DNA of 64,000 nt from Mermis nigrescens (Eukaryota > Nematoda > Enoplea > Mermithida > Mermithidae): positions 248,001 through 312,000 of the forward strand of contig JAVLUZ010000508.1 in the NCBI GenBank assembly GCA_036768485.1. Direction: 5' to 3'. The number at the start of each line of letters is the position of its first letter. Position 1 is the stretch's first letter. Position numbers and translations under genes: made by a program. The notes beneath the pieces were generated by a model, which worked only from the letters and a program-made list of their open reading frames with translations, was not told the DNA's origin and did not search any database. Positions 11,420 through 24,400 of the stretch are shown here, piece by piece.

Positions 11420-13540
11420 GAGTGATCGACCGGGCACCCGAGCCCGGACCGTGCCCGGCCGGTCATAGCAGGCCCGGGCCAGGGCCCGGGCCCGGCTGAA
11501 AACCACCGGGCCTCAAATAATTACTGTTAATATTTTAGACGTTTACTATTTAAGCTGTTGTCTGTACTTCTTATGAATTTGCTTTAGCTTGTGATTCTAT
11601 TTAAATCTATTTGCCTTACTTCTGCCCACCTGCTCATTATCATATCCTTGTCAACTTCATATGTACATGCATCTTCTATACAACGCTTCAATCAGAGGCG
11701 TAGCCAGAATTTTGGTACGGGGGGCATACACAAAAGTTTTTTTAAGACTACTTTTGCATTGAATGCTAGTAACATTATGTACCTATAATAAAACTGAGTT
11801 TTTCGACCTTAAGTAGTGTAGCCTAGCTAATTTATGGGTTTCTGACAATCAGAAATACAAAAATGTTAATCAGCGCGAAACGCCAAAATTTTTTGAAATT
11901 TTTACCGTTTCCATGTAGAATTTACGGTCTTTTAATTGACAAACAGTTCGGAAATCATAAGTGGTGCAAAGCACCAAGGAATTTAGTAATCTTTTACTGT
12001 CCTTAACAATTTGTAGCCTGTGAATACTAATATTCTGTGATATTTTGCCTGATTTAGGCTATTAAACGCAATGGTCAAGCTTTACAAAAAGAAAGAACAA
12101 ATGTCCAGCGGCGCTATGCGCCGAAAAATTTTGACGTTTTAGCTATTTAAACTCAATTTATACCGCTTAAATCATACAGAACAGACAAATTAATTCCGGC
12201 GAACCCTTTTTTTGTCCAACAAAAATCTCGTTGCAGATGTAGAACGAGATTTTACGGCGGGGGGGCGGCGGTGGCGCGCTCAATCGCCCCCTAGAAAATT
12301 TTGTAAAAAAGCCCTTTAATGTTAAATAATATCGCTAAAATTTTCGCTAAATCGGTCAAATCTCAGTTATGACTTAAGCCCAAAACACTTAAAATTGATG
12401 AACTCCTACATTGTACAAGATTTCTGAGCTGAAATGCGCTTTTCGGTCTCTGCTAAGTATAAAGCGCAGCAAAGGGTGCTGCCAATAAGATATGAAAAAA
12501 TGTATCAATGACAATTTGTTCTTATCGTTTTCAGGCCCATTTGTGGCCTTCTTTTAACAAGATATAATTCAGAAAACAGAAAATGCGCAAAAACAAGAAA
12601 ATTTGGCCATTCCTTTCATTTAAAATAGAATTATGTGTCCTATCCTTGTAAAGAAAGACAAACAAAGCAATGAATAGACTAACTGATACACAATCATTTT
12701 CGCACATTTACTGTTATGCTCAACAAGCATGCGCAGTTTAATTCAATGAACAAATAGAGCAATAAATCACTAAAGTGATGTGAATTGATCGATTCTTTTA
12801 GCTAATTCAAGCTTTTGAACTCATTGGATCTATATAACAATAAATATAATAAAGACTCGGCGCGAAGCGCAGGAAAAATTTTGACGTTTTTGCCTTTTTG
12901 AACTCAATTTTCCGGACACAATTATTACACTAGAAAAATCAACAAAATTTCTGAAATATTTCGGGGGGGCATGTGCCCCCAATGCCCCGTGGCTACGCCT
13001 ATGGCTTCAATACGTGTCCTATCCTATACACTACACAATTTCAATTGACGTCAATGTACGCTATAGTTTCAGTTCTAAAATCCAAATAGCATATCTTCTC
13101 TATCTGACCATATCATAGTCGCTGTTATGGCTTAATGCATAAATTTAATGCTCAATTTCCTCTAAATATCTTCATGAAATCCTGTGCTTTTTCAAACCGT
13201 GTTTAGTTGCACGTGCATTTTAATAATGGAATTGCGCGCTATTGTTTTAAAAACTTTGTTCTTGCTTGAATAATGCTACCAAAATCCTTGCTAACTACTC
13301 AATTTATTTTTAGAAAGATTGAATAATTAACAGAGCTTAGAATTTAAAAATCTTCTTGACGCAGCAGTAAGCCTTGCGTTTGACAAATAACAAATGTAAA
13401 ATTGGTCTAAATATGTATCTTATGCATAACATTATATTGGAAGCAAGGCATGTTGTTAGTGTATAAGCCCGGGCCCGGGCCCGGTACCAAGCCCGGCAGC
13501 AAAGCCCGGGCCCGGTATTTTTGAGCCCGGTCGATCACTG
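11420..13540. mobile_element. hAT-like element with (C)AGTGATCGACCGGGC ends
   Basis: Starts (G)AGTGATCGACCGGGC, ends GCCCGGTCGATCACTG, same family as 6621-7279. CGACCG directly flanks both sides (11414-11419, 13541-13546). It contains the nested element 11693-13003. Confidence 0.8.
11693..13003. mobile_element. family G hAT-like element (1,311 bp), perfect TSD
   Basis: Starts CAGAGGCGTAGCCAG, ends GTGGCTACGCCTATG. GCTTCAAT is duplicated exactly at 11685-11692 and 13004-13011. Carries three GGCGC/GCGCC hairpin variants. No transposase-like frame. Confidence 0.9.
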
Positions 13541-14940
13541 CGACCGCCCCTCCTCCTTACAAAAATCCCAGATCCGCGACTGACTGAATATTATGTAGTA
13601 CATCAGTATGTCAAACTCCTTATATACGTCACATTCGACAACCGGTGTTGTCGATCTCAAGTACTAGTACATTCCAATAGTGATAGATGCGAAGTGTGCT
13701 TGTTCATGCTCGGTTTTATTCATGTTTTTTGAAATATCGATTAGTTCTGTACAATGCAAACTATCAAACAGCTATGCTCTAACTAAAAATGCAATGCATA
13801 TGCATCGCTACACGAATATGTGCACATTGAATGCATGAAGTATTTAACCCTTGAGGGTTAATTTTAACCCTTGAGGGTTAGTTAACCCTGGGGTTAAATT
13901 TAATTAACCGGCGATAAAGTTATCATCGGGCTTAACTAATTAACTTTAATCGGGGTTAACTAACCCTGGGGTTAATTTAACCCCGGGGTTAGTTAACCCC
14001 TTCATTCGGAAACCGGGCTTAGAAGAGTAAAGTAGTTTGTGCTTAAAGAACGTGATGAAGTCACCTTTGCGATTCTTAATTATGTTTTGCTGTCTAGTTT
14101 AAACAATGCTTGCGAGTTTCGTCCATTTTGGCTAGGTACGTTTATTATGTATAATGCTTACTGTTCTATAATTTTCGTTTTGCGGCTGGGCCAAATTCAT
14201 TATCTAATAGTCTCAAAGAAGAGTCTTGTTTGACAGTCAAAATTAAGAATGTCGGTGGTCTAAAAGGAATGACATATTACTTATGTAGTAAGACAATAGA
14301 ATTTATGTAAATAGCGTGGGCTGAATACTTAACTCAATGCGTCTCGTTCGCATAGTGAAGAAAAAATCCTCGTTGATATGAGCATCGTGTCTCTAAAGCA
14401 TGTGCAAGTATGGTTCTGTTTCATGTTATTTTGCTGTACTAGGTGCGGTATATAACGCGTTATGATTCGAAGCTCTCTATTTTCTCTATTCCTAAATACG
14501 AAGTTCAACGCACTTACCAAGCCGCATATCCGATTTTTATACAATGCTTTTGACAAACATTGCTTATTTTAGCTGCAGAGCATTTATCGATGAATGTTTT
14601 TTATGAATCAAATAAGTCATTTCTTTTTATTCAGCGAAAAATCATAGCTTTTCACTGATTGTATTTAAGCGATCCAGAATTGGCTTTTGGTAGTACCAAG
14701 CAACCACCACCCGCATATTGTACTTTATCGCTATGACAAATGCAATATTTCGTCACGGTCCATCGATTTTGTGCCGCATACGCATCATAGTGTCAAATGA
14801 GCGAGTTTTAAATATTCACATGCACTATTTCTTCATTTTTACATCCTTTCAACTTAGTTTCTTTTATCTAATTCGCATTATTTTGAGTTTCCAAAGATCA
14901 TCCTTGTCCGGCTATACTCCATACGAGTATTATAACTAGG

Positions 14941-14947
14941 TATAAAA
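14941..14947 (+). promoter_or_regulatory. possible TATA box TATAAAA
   Basis: TATAAAA in the unique DNA before ACC, 219 bases before the ATG. AT-rich background makes chance matches likely; no initiator can be assigned with confidence. Confidence 0.2.
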
Positions 14948-15007
14948 TCGCTTTTTTGCGTTTCCTCCGAGTAGCGATATCTGACATACTTGGCGCGATT
15001 CGCAGAA

Positions 15008-15020
15008 TGACGTGACGTCA
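15008..15020 (+). promoter_or_regulatory. CRE-like pair TGACGTGACGTCA
   Basis: TGACGT (15008-15013) overlaps a full palindromic TGACGTCA (15013-15020), the CREB/ATF consensus, about 145 bases before the ACC start codon. It could mediate cAMP control of ACC. Whether it is upstream or downstream of the transcription start is unknown. Confidence 0.4.
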
Positions 15021-15165
15021 TTGTATAGTCTAGTTTTCGTTGACGCTCAATACGGAAATAAAACTTAAAGTTACTTTGTGAAACACACCTATATGATTTA
15101 ACAAATTTATAGGAATTCGGCCAAGGGAACTTTCTCCTTACTAACTTATTATCATATTAATTAGT

Positions 15166-15468
15166 ATGCCAATTGTTACGCCCGGTTCGTCGGCTTCGTC
15201 CTTTGCGAAAGGCGACAGCAATAATAATGCGACAAACGCCGCTTGCTCAAGAACTGCCAAGCACAGCAAACAGCAACAAACGCCACCGTATCAACATCAA
15301 GAATCCACCCAGAATAAGAGCAGGAAACCCGACCAAGCTTCGGAAGCCGTTGCGCCAGATTTGATCGAGAATGGCGACGCGAACAATAATAGTAAAAATG
15401 ACGTCGCAACGAACGGTGTCGTAAAAAACGGAATTTTAGGCAACAAGGGCGAATCGGTCAGCCGTCAG
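15166..15468 (+). CDS. ACC: ACC exon 1, residues 1-101
   Basis: First coding exon. The ATG at 15166 is chosen because an in-frame TAA lies just upstream (15142-15144) with no ATG between. It encodes a low-complexity segment rich in Asn, Ser, Gln and Lys, with no domain, as is usual for the variable N-terminus of animal ACCs. Donor CAG|GTAGGT, phase 0. Alternative first exons are known for animal ACC genes; none can be seen here. Confidence 0.85.
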
Positions 15469-18400
15469 GTAGGTTTCTAATTATAGAATTTGCTTTTTTT
15501 GGATTAATCATGCGTAACCGTTATTATGATATTCCTCGCTTTTTCACACTTCCATAAAACGCCTTATTTTCTAAATTTTGAGTTTTGTGAGAAATTGGAG
15601 ACTTAAGAAATTGGAAGGCCGAATCTACTTGGTTATTCGGTATTCTCAATTTCGAATATTAATTTCCAATATCTTACATAATTTGAATTTTTGCTGTAAA
15701 CTGTTATAGTAAATGTTTTATTACTACAATCGAGCTTTTTCAGTCTAAAAGTAACAAGATTATCAGTTTTCAGAAGAACTTAGATTGTTGAAATATATAT
15801 AGATTAAACTCGTTAATTTTTTATCAACAACAATGACTTATGAGGATAATGAAGATTAAAACACTTGGTGGGAAAGGATAGTCTAGACGTTAGGGAAAAC
15901 TAAAAATGCTTTAAATTAATTGAAAAATGTAGATTGACCTTATAAACATCAATTTAAAATTCGAATTGATAATTGAAAGTAGTGATTATGTACGCATACA
16001 ACTTAATCGATTAATTATTTCCTATTGAACACGCTGGAATTCCTGTTTTTATTAGTCATATTAGCATACATGCATTTGGTCAAAACTTCTGGGATGGAAG
16101 GGGAAAACCAATTTTCCTAGGGGGTTGTTGATTGATTTTTATGGCGAATTATGGCGCTAAAATGATTAGTTCGTGTTGATTTTTTAGATATTTTTGTCGT
16201 TCCTCCCCCCGTCACAACCCATAAAAATGCTCTAATTCGTTGTATTTTACTTTTCTGGAATATTTGTGATTAAGTTTGCGAGAAAACAAATGATAATAAG
16301 AACGGTGGAATGACTCAGACTATCAAATATGGGCAGAATAATGGACAAAAAGTGTCTGAATGGCTGAATGGACAGAGTACTGCTTGAAAAATACTTCAGA
16401 TTATACTGCGGGGCATCGCCTCCCCAGTGTGCATGTGTGCATATTAGGTAGGTATCTCGCTGTACAATGCACTCAATATATTGTCGTTTTATGAAAGAAA
16501 CTTTTTATAGCAGTTGCCTGTAGTCTGTTGTGCGCTTATAAAAGTGTTGTTCATTTTTTTAAGTGTCGCAGCATGGGTAACGGAGAGTTTCTTAATCCGG
16601 TTTGTTTTGAACAATAAAAGTCGCTGTGAGAGATGTTGAAAGCAACACTGTTTACATTTGTTTGATTTTTTAACAGCTTTACGTTTACGATTGGAAAAAT
16701 TGTTTTTAAATGTGAAGTTTAGAGAACAATTTCTTGTTTCAAAACGTATGAAGTGTCGTTAATTGGATTTTTCTTCCCCATATTTTGCGCTTGTAGGCTA
16801 AGAGCGGATCGCGCGTTTCGTTTGACTGCGGCGATTTTAGTTCTTCGTCTTCTGGCGACTCGATGGAAAACGACACGAGTCTTTCTTCGCTCACTAAATT
16901 TAAAAGCGTGCCAGAGGGGGATTTAGTCAAGCCACAGCCAATGAGGTATTGTGCTCATTTTATGCTCCTTTTATGGAGCAATGATTTAAAAAACAATCCA
17001 ACCTTAATTTTTAATTTTTATGCAACCGTTGATGGCTTATTCATTACTAGGCACAAAATTAACCTAAAGATAATTCCTTTGAAAAAATTGTTGATTTCTT
17101 CCAGAAAATTCTAGTTCGCGGTAAAATGTGCTTTGAATGGCAATATCTTGTGATGACAAGAAACGTGTTGAACAAAAGCAGGATAAACTTGCGAACTCAG
17201 TCACTATGGCGTCGTCTAAATTTAGAATCAAAATTCTATTGATTTAATATCGATTGGAATTAGATTTAAATTAAATTTTTTGGCCAGGTCTTCGTTGAAT
17301 TTTGATTAGAAAGACGACTTTCTAATCAAAAATTTAAATTTCTTAAATTTCTTTCCAATTGACATATTACCATACCTTAAAGACCAATAAATCGTACCGA
17401 AATAAAATATCAGAGAGTAATAATCTAGATGGAAAACCAGAAGACACTTAAAGGGTTTGAGCATATATACATGTAACGGCTCAAAATTTGGGATGGGGGT
17501 CCCCGGCTATTGGAGAGAGGGGGGTAAATGACCTCCAATTTTTGGCCAAAAACGGCCAAAAAAACCTAAAACCGGCCAAAAAATTCGATTTTTTCCCAAA
17601 AATCGGAAGGGGGGTTAAAATCTTTTGGCTTCAGGTTAGGGGGACGACCGACTTTGGGTGGGGAAGATCGGAAGATCACCCATCCCCCTGTGTTACGTGT
17701 ATGGTTTTGAGACATCCGCTGTCAACTGCTTTCATATACACATATCGACAGTGAAAACAAAATGATCATCAATTCTCCGCGCGTTGTATTGCCTCGTTGG
17801 CTATTTTTAGCATGTCACTTGTTTATGAGCTGCCTACTGAGTTTACAAACTTCAATTTGATAAGGCTTATTTGCTGTATCAACATATTTTTATCTGAATT
17901 ATTCTCAGCTAATATTAATACCGTTAGCAGCAAGCTTTCAGGCATTTTGGGAAGACCGCCTTGCACGCTATTTCCTGCTTTGATTAATGGAGACATTAAC
18001 TTGCAAAAACATGCAAAACAACCACGCGCTTTGAAACGAACAATGATTTCATCAATAAAATCTGTTAAAAAATATGAACAAGTGATAGAGAAGGACGGCG
18101 ACAAAAACAGGAGCATCGTATAACGAAACGATTCAAAAAACCAAACGATTCAAAATTTTGTTTTAGCTAGTCGGCCTTTTTTGAAGGTTACGGGAAATGG
18201 GCTTCAATTTTTTTGTCATAAATGGCAGAGAAGAAACTAGAATTGGGCTTAAAACGCGTTGTTTGGCCCAAAAAGCTGTTTTTGTCTAAAAATCGGGTTG
18301 GAGCTTAAAAAATCTATAATTATGGGGTATTGGCACGGTCTCTGATCCTCTGTCATTAATATGTGGAATTGACTATTCTTTACTAGATAAAGAATAAAGC

Positions 18401-21400
18401 AACCTTCTGTTTAAGGAACGTACTTATTTTAACGTTTATATTTTTTGCGTTCCTCTAAATTTTAGCACCAATATTTCAAAAATGTCATGTACATGCAGTA
18501 GTAGTACTACCGATTGCTAAAATTAGTTCCATATTATTCAGATTGCTCGGTTTAGGTAACCAAAAAATTTCATTGTTGATTATTTTTAGAAAATTTGGTA
18601 TTTAATTTTTTAAAGAATAACAACGGTTATCATTCCAGGATTTCTATGTCCTCGGCATACGTTATGAAGATGGCTAGAAATAATTCACGCACTCATGAAA
18701 GATGCAGTTCGCTCGACTTGAAAGACTTTCCTTCATTTTGCATGAATTCTTTGGAAGAGTTCGTGTCTAAGTTTGGAGGCACGAGAGTCATAAATAAAGT
18801 ACGCATACATCTACTATTGAATTTTTGTCAAAACTAGTGAGATAAGTTACTTGTACATCCATTTTCTTGTAGATTAGACCAATTAGGATCCTGGTGGCCA
18901 TACATATATGTGCACATATTGCATATGTATAGATGTATACAGGCTCGTATCCAGGATCTGGCCAAAGGGGGCGGACCCAAAGTAAATTGGCAAATATCTC
19001 AAAACTTCCGTAGGGATAGCTCGTACAAGCCGCATTTTTCGACGTTTTTAACATGCTCTATCCATTCTCCAAATAGGCTCTAAAAGGTGCAATTTTTCGG
19101 TCGCTCTTGAGGCAAAACTATAGCAAATACTTCACATACGGTGCGAAGCGGCGAAAATTTGACGATTTTTTTGGCAAACAGACGCAATTTTCTCATCTAC
19201 GTGCATTATCATACCTGTCAAAATTTTTTACTGCAAAGGGGGTGGGCGCCCGCCCTCCGCTCTCCTTAAATACGACTCTGCATCTTTATACAATGTAATA
19301 AAATTTGCCTGTATAATTTTTAATCAAAATTTTGGACATTCATCAATTTTGGTCATTTTTTATTGAGGTCGAAAATGGGAGGTTTAGAAATATGCTGAAT
19401 AGATGTAATCATTTTATAATTTCAAGTTCAAGTGGCCACCGTTTTTTGGCTTGCGGTGTGTGGTTCCATTTATGATTTTTTTGCGAAATTTTTATAGATC
19501 GGATACAGAAGGAATGAAGAAAATTACAAGACGTATAGAAAAATGCGATTTCAAGCATTTTTATGCCAGAAATCAGAAAATAAAACTCACGAGTAGGTAG
19601 ATTTAAAAGCGCAGTTGTTGCAGGGCTGCGTGTAATGGCCAGTTTTCTTTATAGCACATATAAGAACCACCAGCCTGTTTATCACTGACAAACCATTTTA
19701 TGGAATCTAATTTTGGGCGAATATCTAATATATCATTTTATATTATTGCTATAACCTTAGTATACCTCCTTTGCTCTTTGACGAGCATTCTGTGGCAAAT
19801 TTGATTCATATAATATTTCAACTTTAGCTTCTAATTTAGATTTAAGTTATTAATTTAAAAAAGCAGACACGTATCTCTGGGGGAATGGGGGTGGGGAGTC
19901 GAACCCCCCATAATTCAGGAAAATCGGAAAAATAGGGGACTTTTTAAACGTTATTTAGTGTTATTTTTGACCTTTTTGAGCTTGGTCCCCCCAAAAATTG
20001 GTGTTGGTGCCCCCAAAATAGGACGGCCAGCTACGTGCCCGTAAAAAAGCATTCTTACTTCTAAAAATCTAAAAAAAATTGTTTCAGGTTCTGATTGCAA
20101 ATAACGGAATAGCGGCCGTAAAGTGTATGCGATCGGTTCGCCGTTGGGCGTACGAAGTTTTTCGAAATGATAGAATAATAAAGTTCGTTGCCATGGTAAC
20201 GCCGGAAGATCTTAAGGCGAATGCAGGTACCTTTAAAAACGCTTTCGTATTTCCCTTCATTCATTTTATCATCTGATCGTTTATTCGATTATTTTTTCGT
20301 CTTCTGTTTATATTTTATAAAAAATGAAATACAAATTCAATTATTCTTATTCTTCTTACTTTCTAACTCTTGGTCCTTAATGTTCTTATTTTATAATCTT
20401 TATGTGTTCCTGTTGCTTTTTTCGTAAGTATTTTTATATTCAGGAAATCGTGTTCTATGCCAGACATCGTATCGTAATTTTCATGGTCTATTTTTAGCGA
20501 TATGTATTTAAATTTCGAGTAATCTTCGTGTAGGGCCGAAATTGCGCTGGTCCGAGTATTTAAATTAATAATTTTTATTGTTTGATCGATAAGGATCATT
20601 CGTTTCATTGTTATAATCAGCAATTTGACTCGGCTTCAAATTAATTCGTGATAAATTGCGGCACTTTAAGGCTTGAGGTATGTAACGCTTCTTTTCCTTT
20701 TCATTGAGAAGATTTATGCATACCTGGGCGTGGGGGTTGGTGGGGTATGCACCCCAGAAACCGAAATATCCCCCAGAATTTCAATTTTCGAAATTTTTCT
20801 TTGTCTTTTTCGCAATTTTTTGATGCCTATGGTCATTTTGTGCTTAGAAATTGTGGTATGGCAAAAAACACCGTTTAAAAATGGTGTTTTCTTTGCCATA
20901 CCACAATTTGTAAGGTCATTTTTAGACCTTTGAAAAATTTTGCACTCCCTAGAATTCTGGTGCCGAGAATTATCTGCTCGTTAATCTGTCATTTTCTTTT
21001 CTGTTTACACTACTTTTTAGATATATAAAATTTTATGTACGTAGTGTATCATTATTTACATTTATTGTTTCCTTGAATTCTTTTTTACAAAAGGAATGAA
21101 TCGATGTAATTTGATAATTTCAATGTACATTTCTAACTTCAGAAAATTTATCACAAACCAAAATGAAAATAATGAAAAATCCGATCAACGTTGTTGTTAT
21201 GAGGAATATTGGTATTTAAATTTTTATTTTTAATTTTTTAATTTTTCCATTTTTTTGTTTTTAATTTTTTTGGATTTTTTTTTAATTTTTCAAATAATTT
21301 TTTCAAATATGTATTTATTTGATTTTCTTTATATTAATAATTGATAATTAATTTTCTAGAATATATCAAGATGGCTGATCAATTCGTGTGCGTTCCTGGC

Positions 21401-24400
21401 GGAACTAATAATAATAACTACGCCAATGTTCAGTTGATATGCGACATGGCCCGCAAGATGGAGGTTCAGGCCGTTTGGGCCGGCTGGGGCCACGCGTCCG
21501 AAAATCCCAAATTGCCCGAATTATTGAGCAAACACAATATCGTATTTATTGGTGAATTTATAGAATTGTTTAATTCTAAAATTTATTAATCGATTTTTTA
21601 AATTTAAAAATTTGATTCATCAATTATTTAATTTTATTAGTATTTGTTTGCGAGACCGTTTAAGCACAGCATTTCCGTATAATTTACATAAAAATCCTGG
21701 GTGGACTGAAATCAAGACTTAGCTTAGGTACTATACTTACGTACATATGTACGGATTTACAAAAAAATTAGATTTTCTTTAGGGGAAAAGATGAAAAAAG
21801 TTTTATTTTGATTTTAAATTCCGAGAAATATTGAAGATAAAATAAAGTTTTTTGTGCTTAATGTGGTGCTAGGAATTGAAAATTTAGCATGAGGAGTGAA
21901 AGTGTGAAAGCAAGTTTACACAGAAATGCATAAAATTGGGAGATTTTAGATCATTTGTTTTGATGATGTCGCATTCTACACTTAATGCACATGCATAATT
22001 ACTATATGTTACTCAGTGATCGTACGGGGACCCCGACCCCGACCCCGATAAACCCCGGCCTAAACCCCGACCCCGACCCCGACCGGGGGCATGATTTTTC
22101 GAGTCGGGGTTGAACCTTTTTTCGGGGTGAAATATAGCATTTTATTTGTTGGTACATAGAAGAATTGTATAAATAGCAAATAAATTCCTGAACAAGGACG
22201 ATTCATTCACTAGCAGAATTAATGTTAAACTCGGCCTCGCAGTATTTCACCAAAGTACTCCTGGTCGCCATGTTGTTAAGACGTACATTTTCGCATATTT
22301 TCCATTATGAAGTGCGCCGAAATTACTGCGGAATCACAGGCGTAGCCGGGGAGGAATGGAGGCACATGCCTGCCCCCGGAATTTTTCAGAAATTATGTTG
22401 ATTTTTCTGGCGCAATGTGTCGAGAACATTGAGTTTAAAAGGCACAACGTCAAAATTTTCCGGCGCGCGCGCCGAGTCACTATTATTTATTGTTATACAG
22501 ATCCAATGAATTTAAAAGCTTGAATCTGTTGAAATAATCCAACACTTCTCAGCACTTCAGTGATTTAATGCACAATTACTTCATTGAATGAAACTGCACA
22601 TGCTTGTTGAACATAATAGTAAAAAGTGCGAAAATGTTTGCGTACCAATTTGTCTATTCTCTGCTTTGTTTATCTTTCTTTACAAGGACACATAATTCTA
22701 TTTTAAATGAAAGGAAAGGCCAAATTTTCTTGTGTTTTTGCGCATTTTCTGTTTTCTGAACTAGTTAATAGAGCACAAATGGGCCTGAAAATGGTAAGAA
22801 CAAAATTCTCATTGATACATCTTCCAATGACTTATTGGTTGCGACCCGTTGCTGCGCTACATACTTAGCAGAGGTCGAAAAACGCATTTCAGCTCAGATT
22901 TTTGTGCAGTGTAGGTGTTCATCAATTTAAAGTTTTTTTGGACTTAATTCAGAACCGAGATTTTGCCAATTTGAAATTTTAACTTTACTAATTAAAAATT
23001 AGAGTGCTTTTTTACAAAATTTTCGGGGGGTTCTGCTCTGGACCTCGCTGGGGCGCACAAGCGCTCCACCCCAGACCCCCAGCTATTTAATCTCGTTCTA
23101 CATGTTGAAAGAGATTTTAGGAGAATAGAAAAGGTAAAAGGATTAGGAATCTTTAAAAATTTTGGCGCTTCGCGCCGCAATCAGTTTATCTGTTCTGTAT
23201 GGTTTAAGCGGTATAAATTGATTAAAGAGTAAAAACGTCAAAAGTTTCCTGCGCTTAGCACCGCCGATTATTGTCTTAGGGCGGTAAAATATGACTGAAT
23301 TTCTTGATGCTTTGCGCCACTTATGATTTCGGAACTATTTGTCAATAAAGTGCGCCATAGAAAACCGTTATGAAAAAACTGTGAAGAATACGAAAAAGCG
23401 AGCGCGATTAGTGATAAAATTGTAAGTAATTTCATTCTAAAACCATGTTTGAACTTGGAAATGAAAATAAAATGTTGAACATAACCAGCTTCATTAGTAT
23501 GCTCTACAAACAAGTGAAGGTATCGTTTTTATCCTTTCAAATTGGTATGTAATCATGCAATGTTAATTGTTAATCTTCAACCCCAACTCCGACCCCGAAA
23601 ACCGGGTTTTTCATCCCCGACCCCGACCCCGATCGGGGGTGAAAATCTGACCCGGCCTCGATCACTGAATTGTTACGTTATGTGTAAAATGTGAGTTTTA
23701 GGTTATAAATGATAATAGCAATTGATTAGCAATAATAATAAAAATACGTTGTGTGCATAAATCACATTAATAATGCGTTTCTATTGCTGTTTTCATTAAT
23801 CATCAGTGTTTTGCCTCACGTTATACACACATCACCTGTTGTATGCATATAGACATGCACAGCATAGGTATACAGTTGAGACTTGAGGTGGTGGGTGAAA
23901 TGGAAAATTTTCCTAATTCACTTTTTGGATTCCAGAACGATGGGTATACGTTAAACACACAAGTGTTTGGTTTTTCTGACTATGCTTTGCATTACAAAAA
24001 TTTCGGAAAAAATTGGAAAATATTTAGTAAACTGAACAAAATATAATTAAGTGCATGGCGCGGCTTCTAAAATTTGACACCTTTGAGTCAAGATATAGCT
24101 AAAAATGCTTGAAGCATCTTTGCCACGATTATTTCGGAAAATCGAAAATTCTGGGGTAGGGAATCCTGTGGATGAAAACCTTTCTGGGGTGAACCCATAC
24201 GTGTAACGTATATGAATTCCTGGGGGGTAGGCCCAAAAATGTTGAAAAGAGCCCTTTTTGGGCTAAAAACGATGGGTTAGTGTCAAAAATACTGTTTTTT
24301 GACGTTTTAGATAATGCTCGTTCTTTCTAGAAAATAATAACTCAAAAAATCTCCAACAAATTTGAAACAATCGAGTAAATTGAACAAAGCTTTTGAGTAA

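Larger units (their letters stand above)
10428..14018. mobile_element. Harbinger-like TIR element carrying two nested insertions
   Basis: Left end GCCCGGTTTCCGAATGAAGG (10430), right end its inverse (to 14018), followed inward by GGGTTAA/TTAACCC words; a second inner copy of the left end starts near 10513. The host element is only about 1.4 kb; the remainder is the hAT-like element 11420-13540. No transposase frame is seen. Flanks do not show a clear duplication. Confidence 0.75.
14019..15165 (+). other. unique 5' flank of ACC, presumed promoter region
   Basis: The only kilobase upstream of ACC in which I see none of the dispersed repeat families. It holds the TATA and CRE candidates, and TTTATAG|GAATTC at 15108-15119 could be an acceptor for a 5' UTR exon. 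No conserved coding sequence recognised. Confidence 0.4.

Noticed and set aside
13845..14018. GGGTTAA runs as interstitial telomeric repeats
   Set aside because: They are irregular, flank TIRs in both orientations and differ from the TTAGG arthropod telomere repeat.
22014..23667. Octamer duplication around the CAGTGATCG element in intron 5
   Set aside because: ATGTTACT and AATTGTTA share only an offset GTTA; not a convincing duplication.
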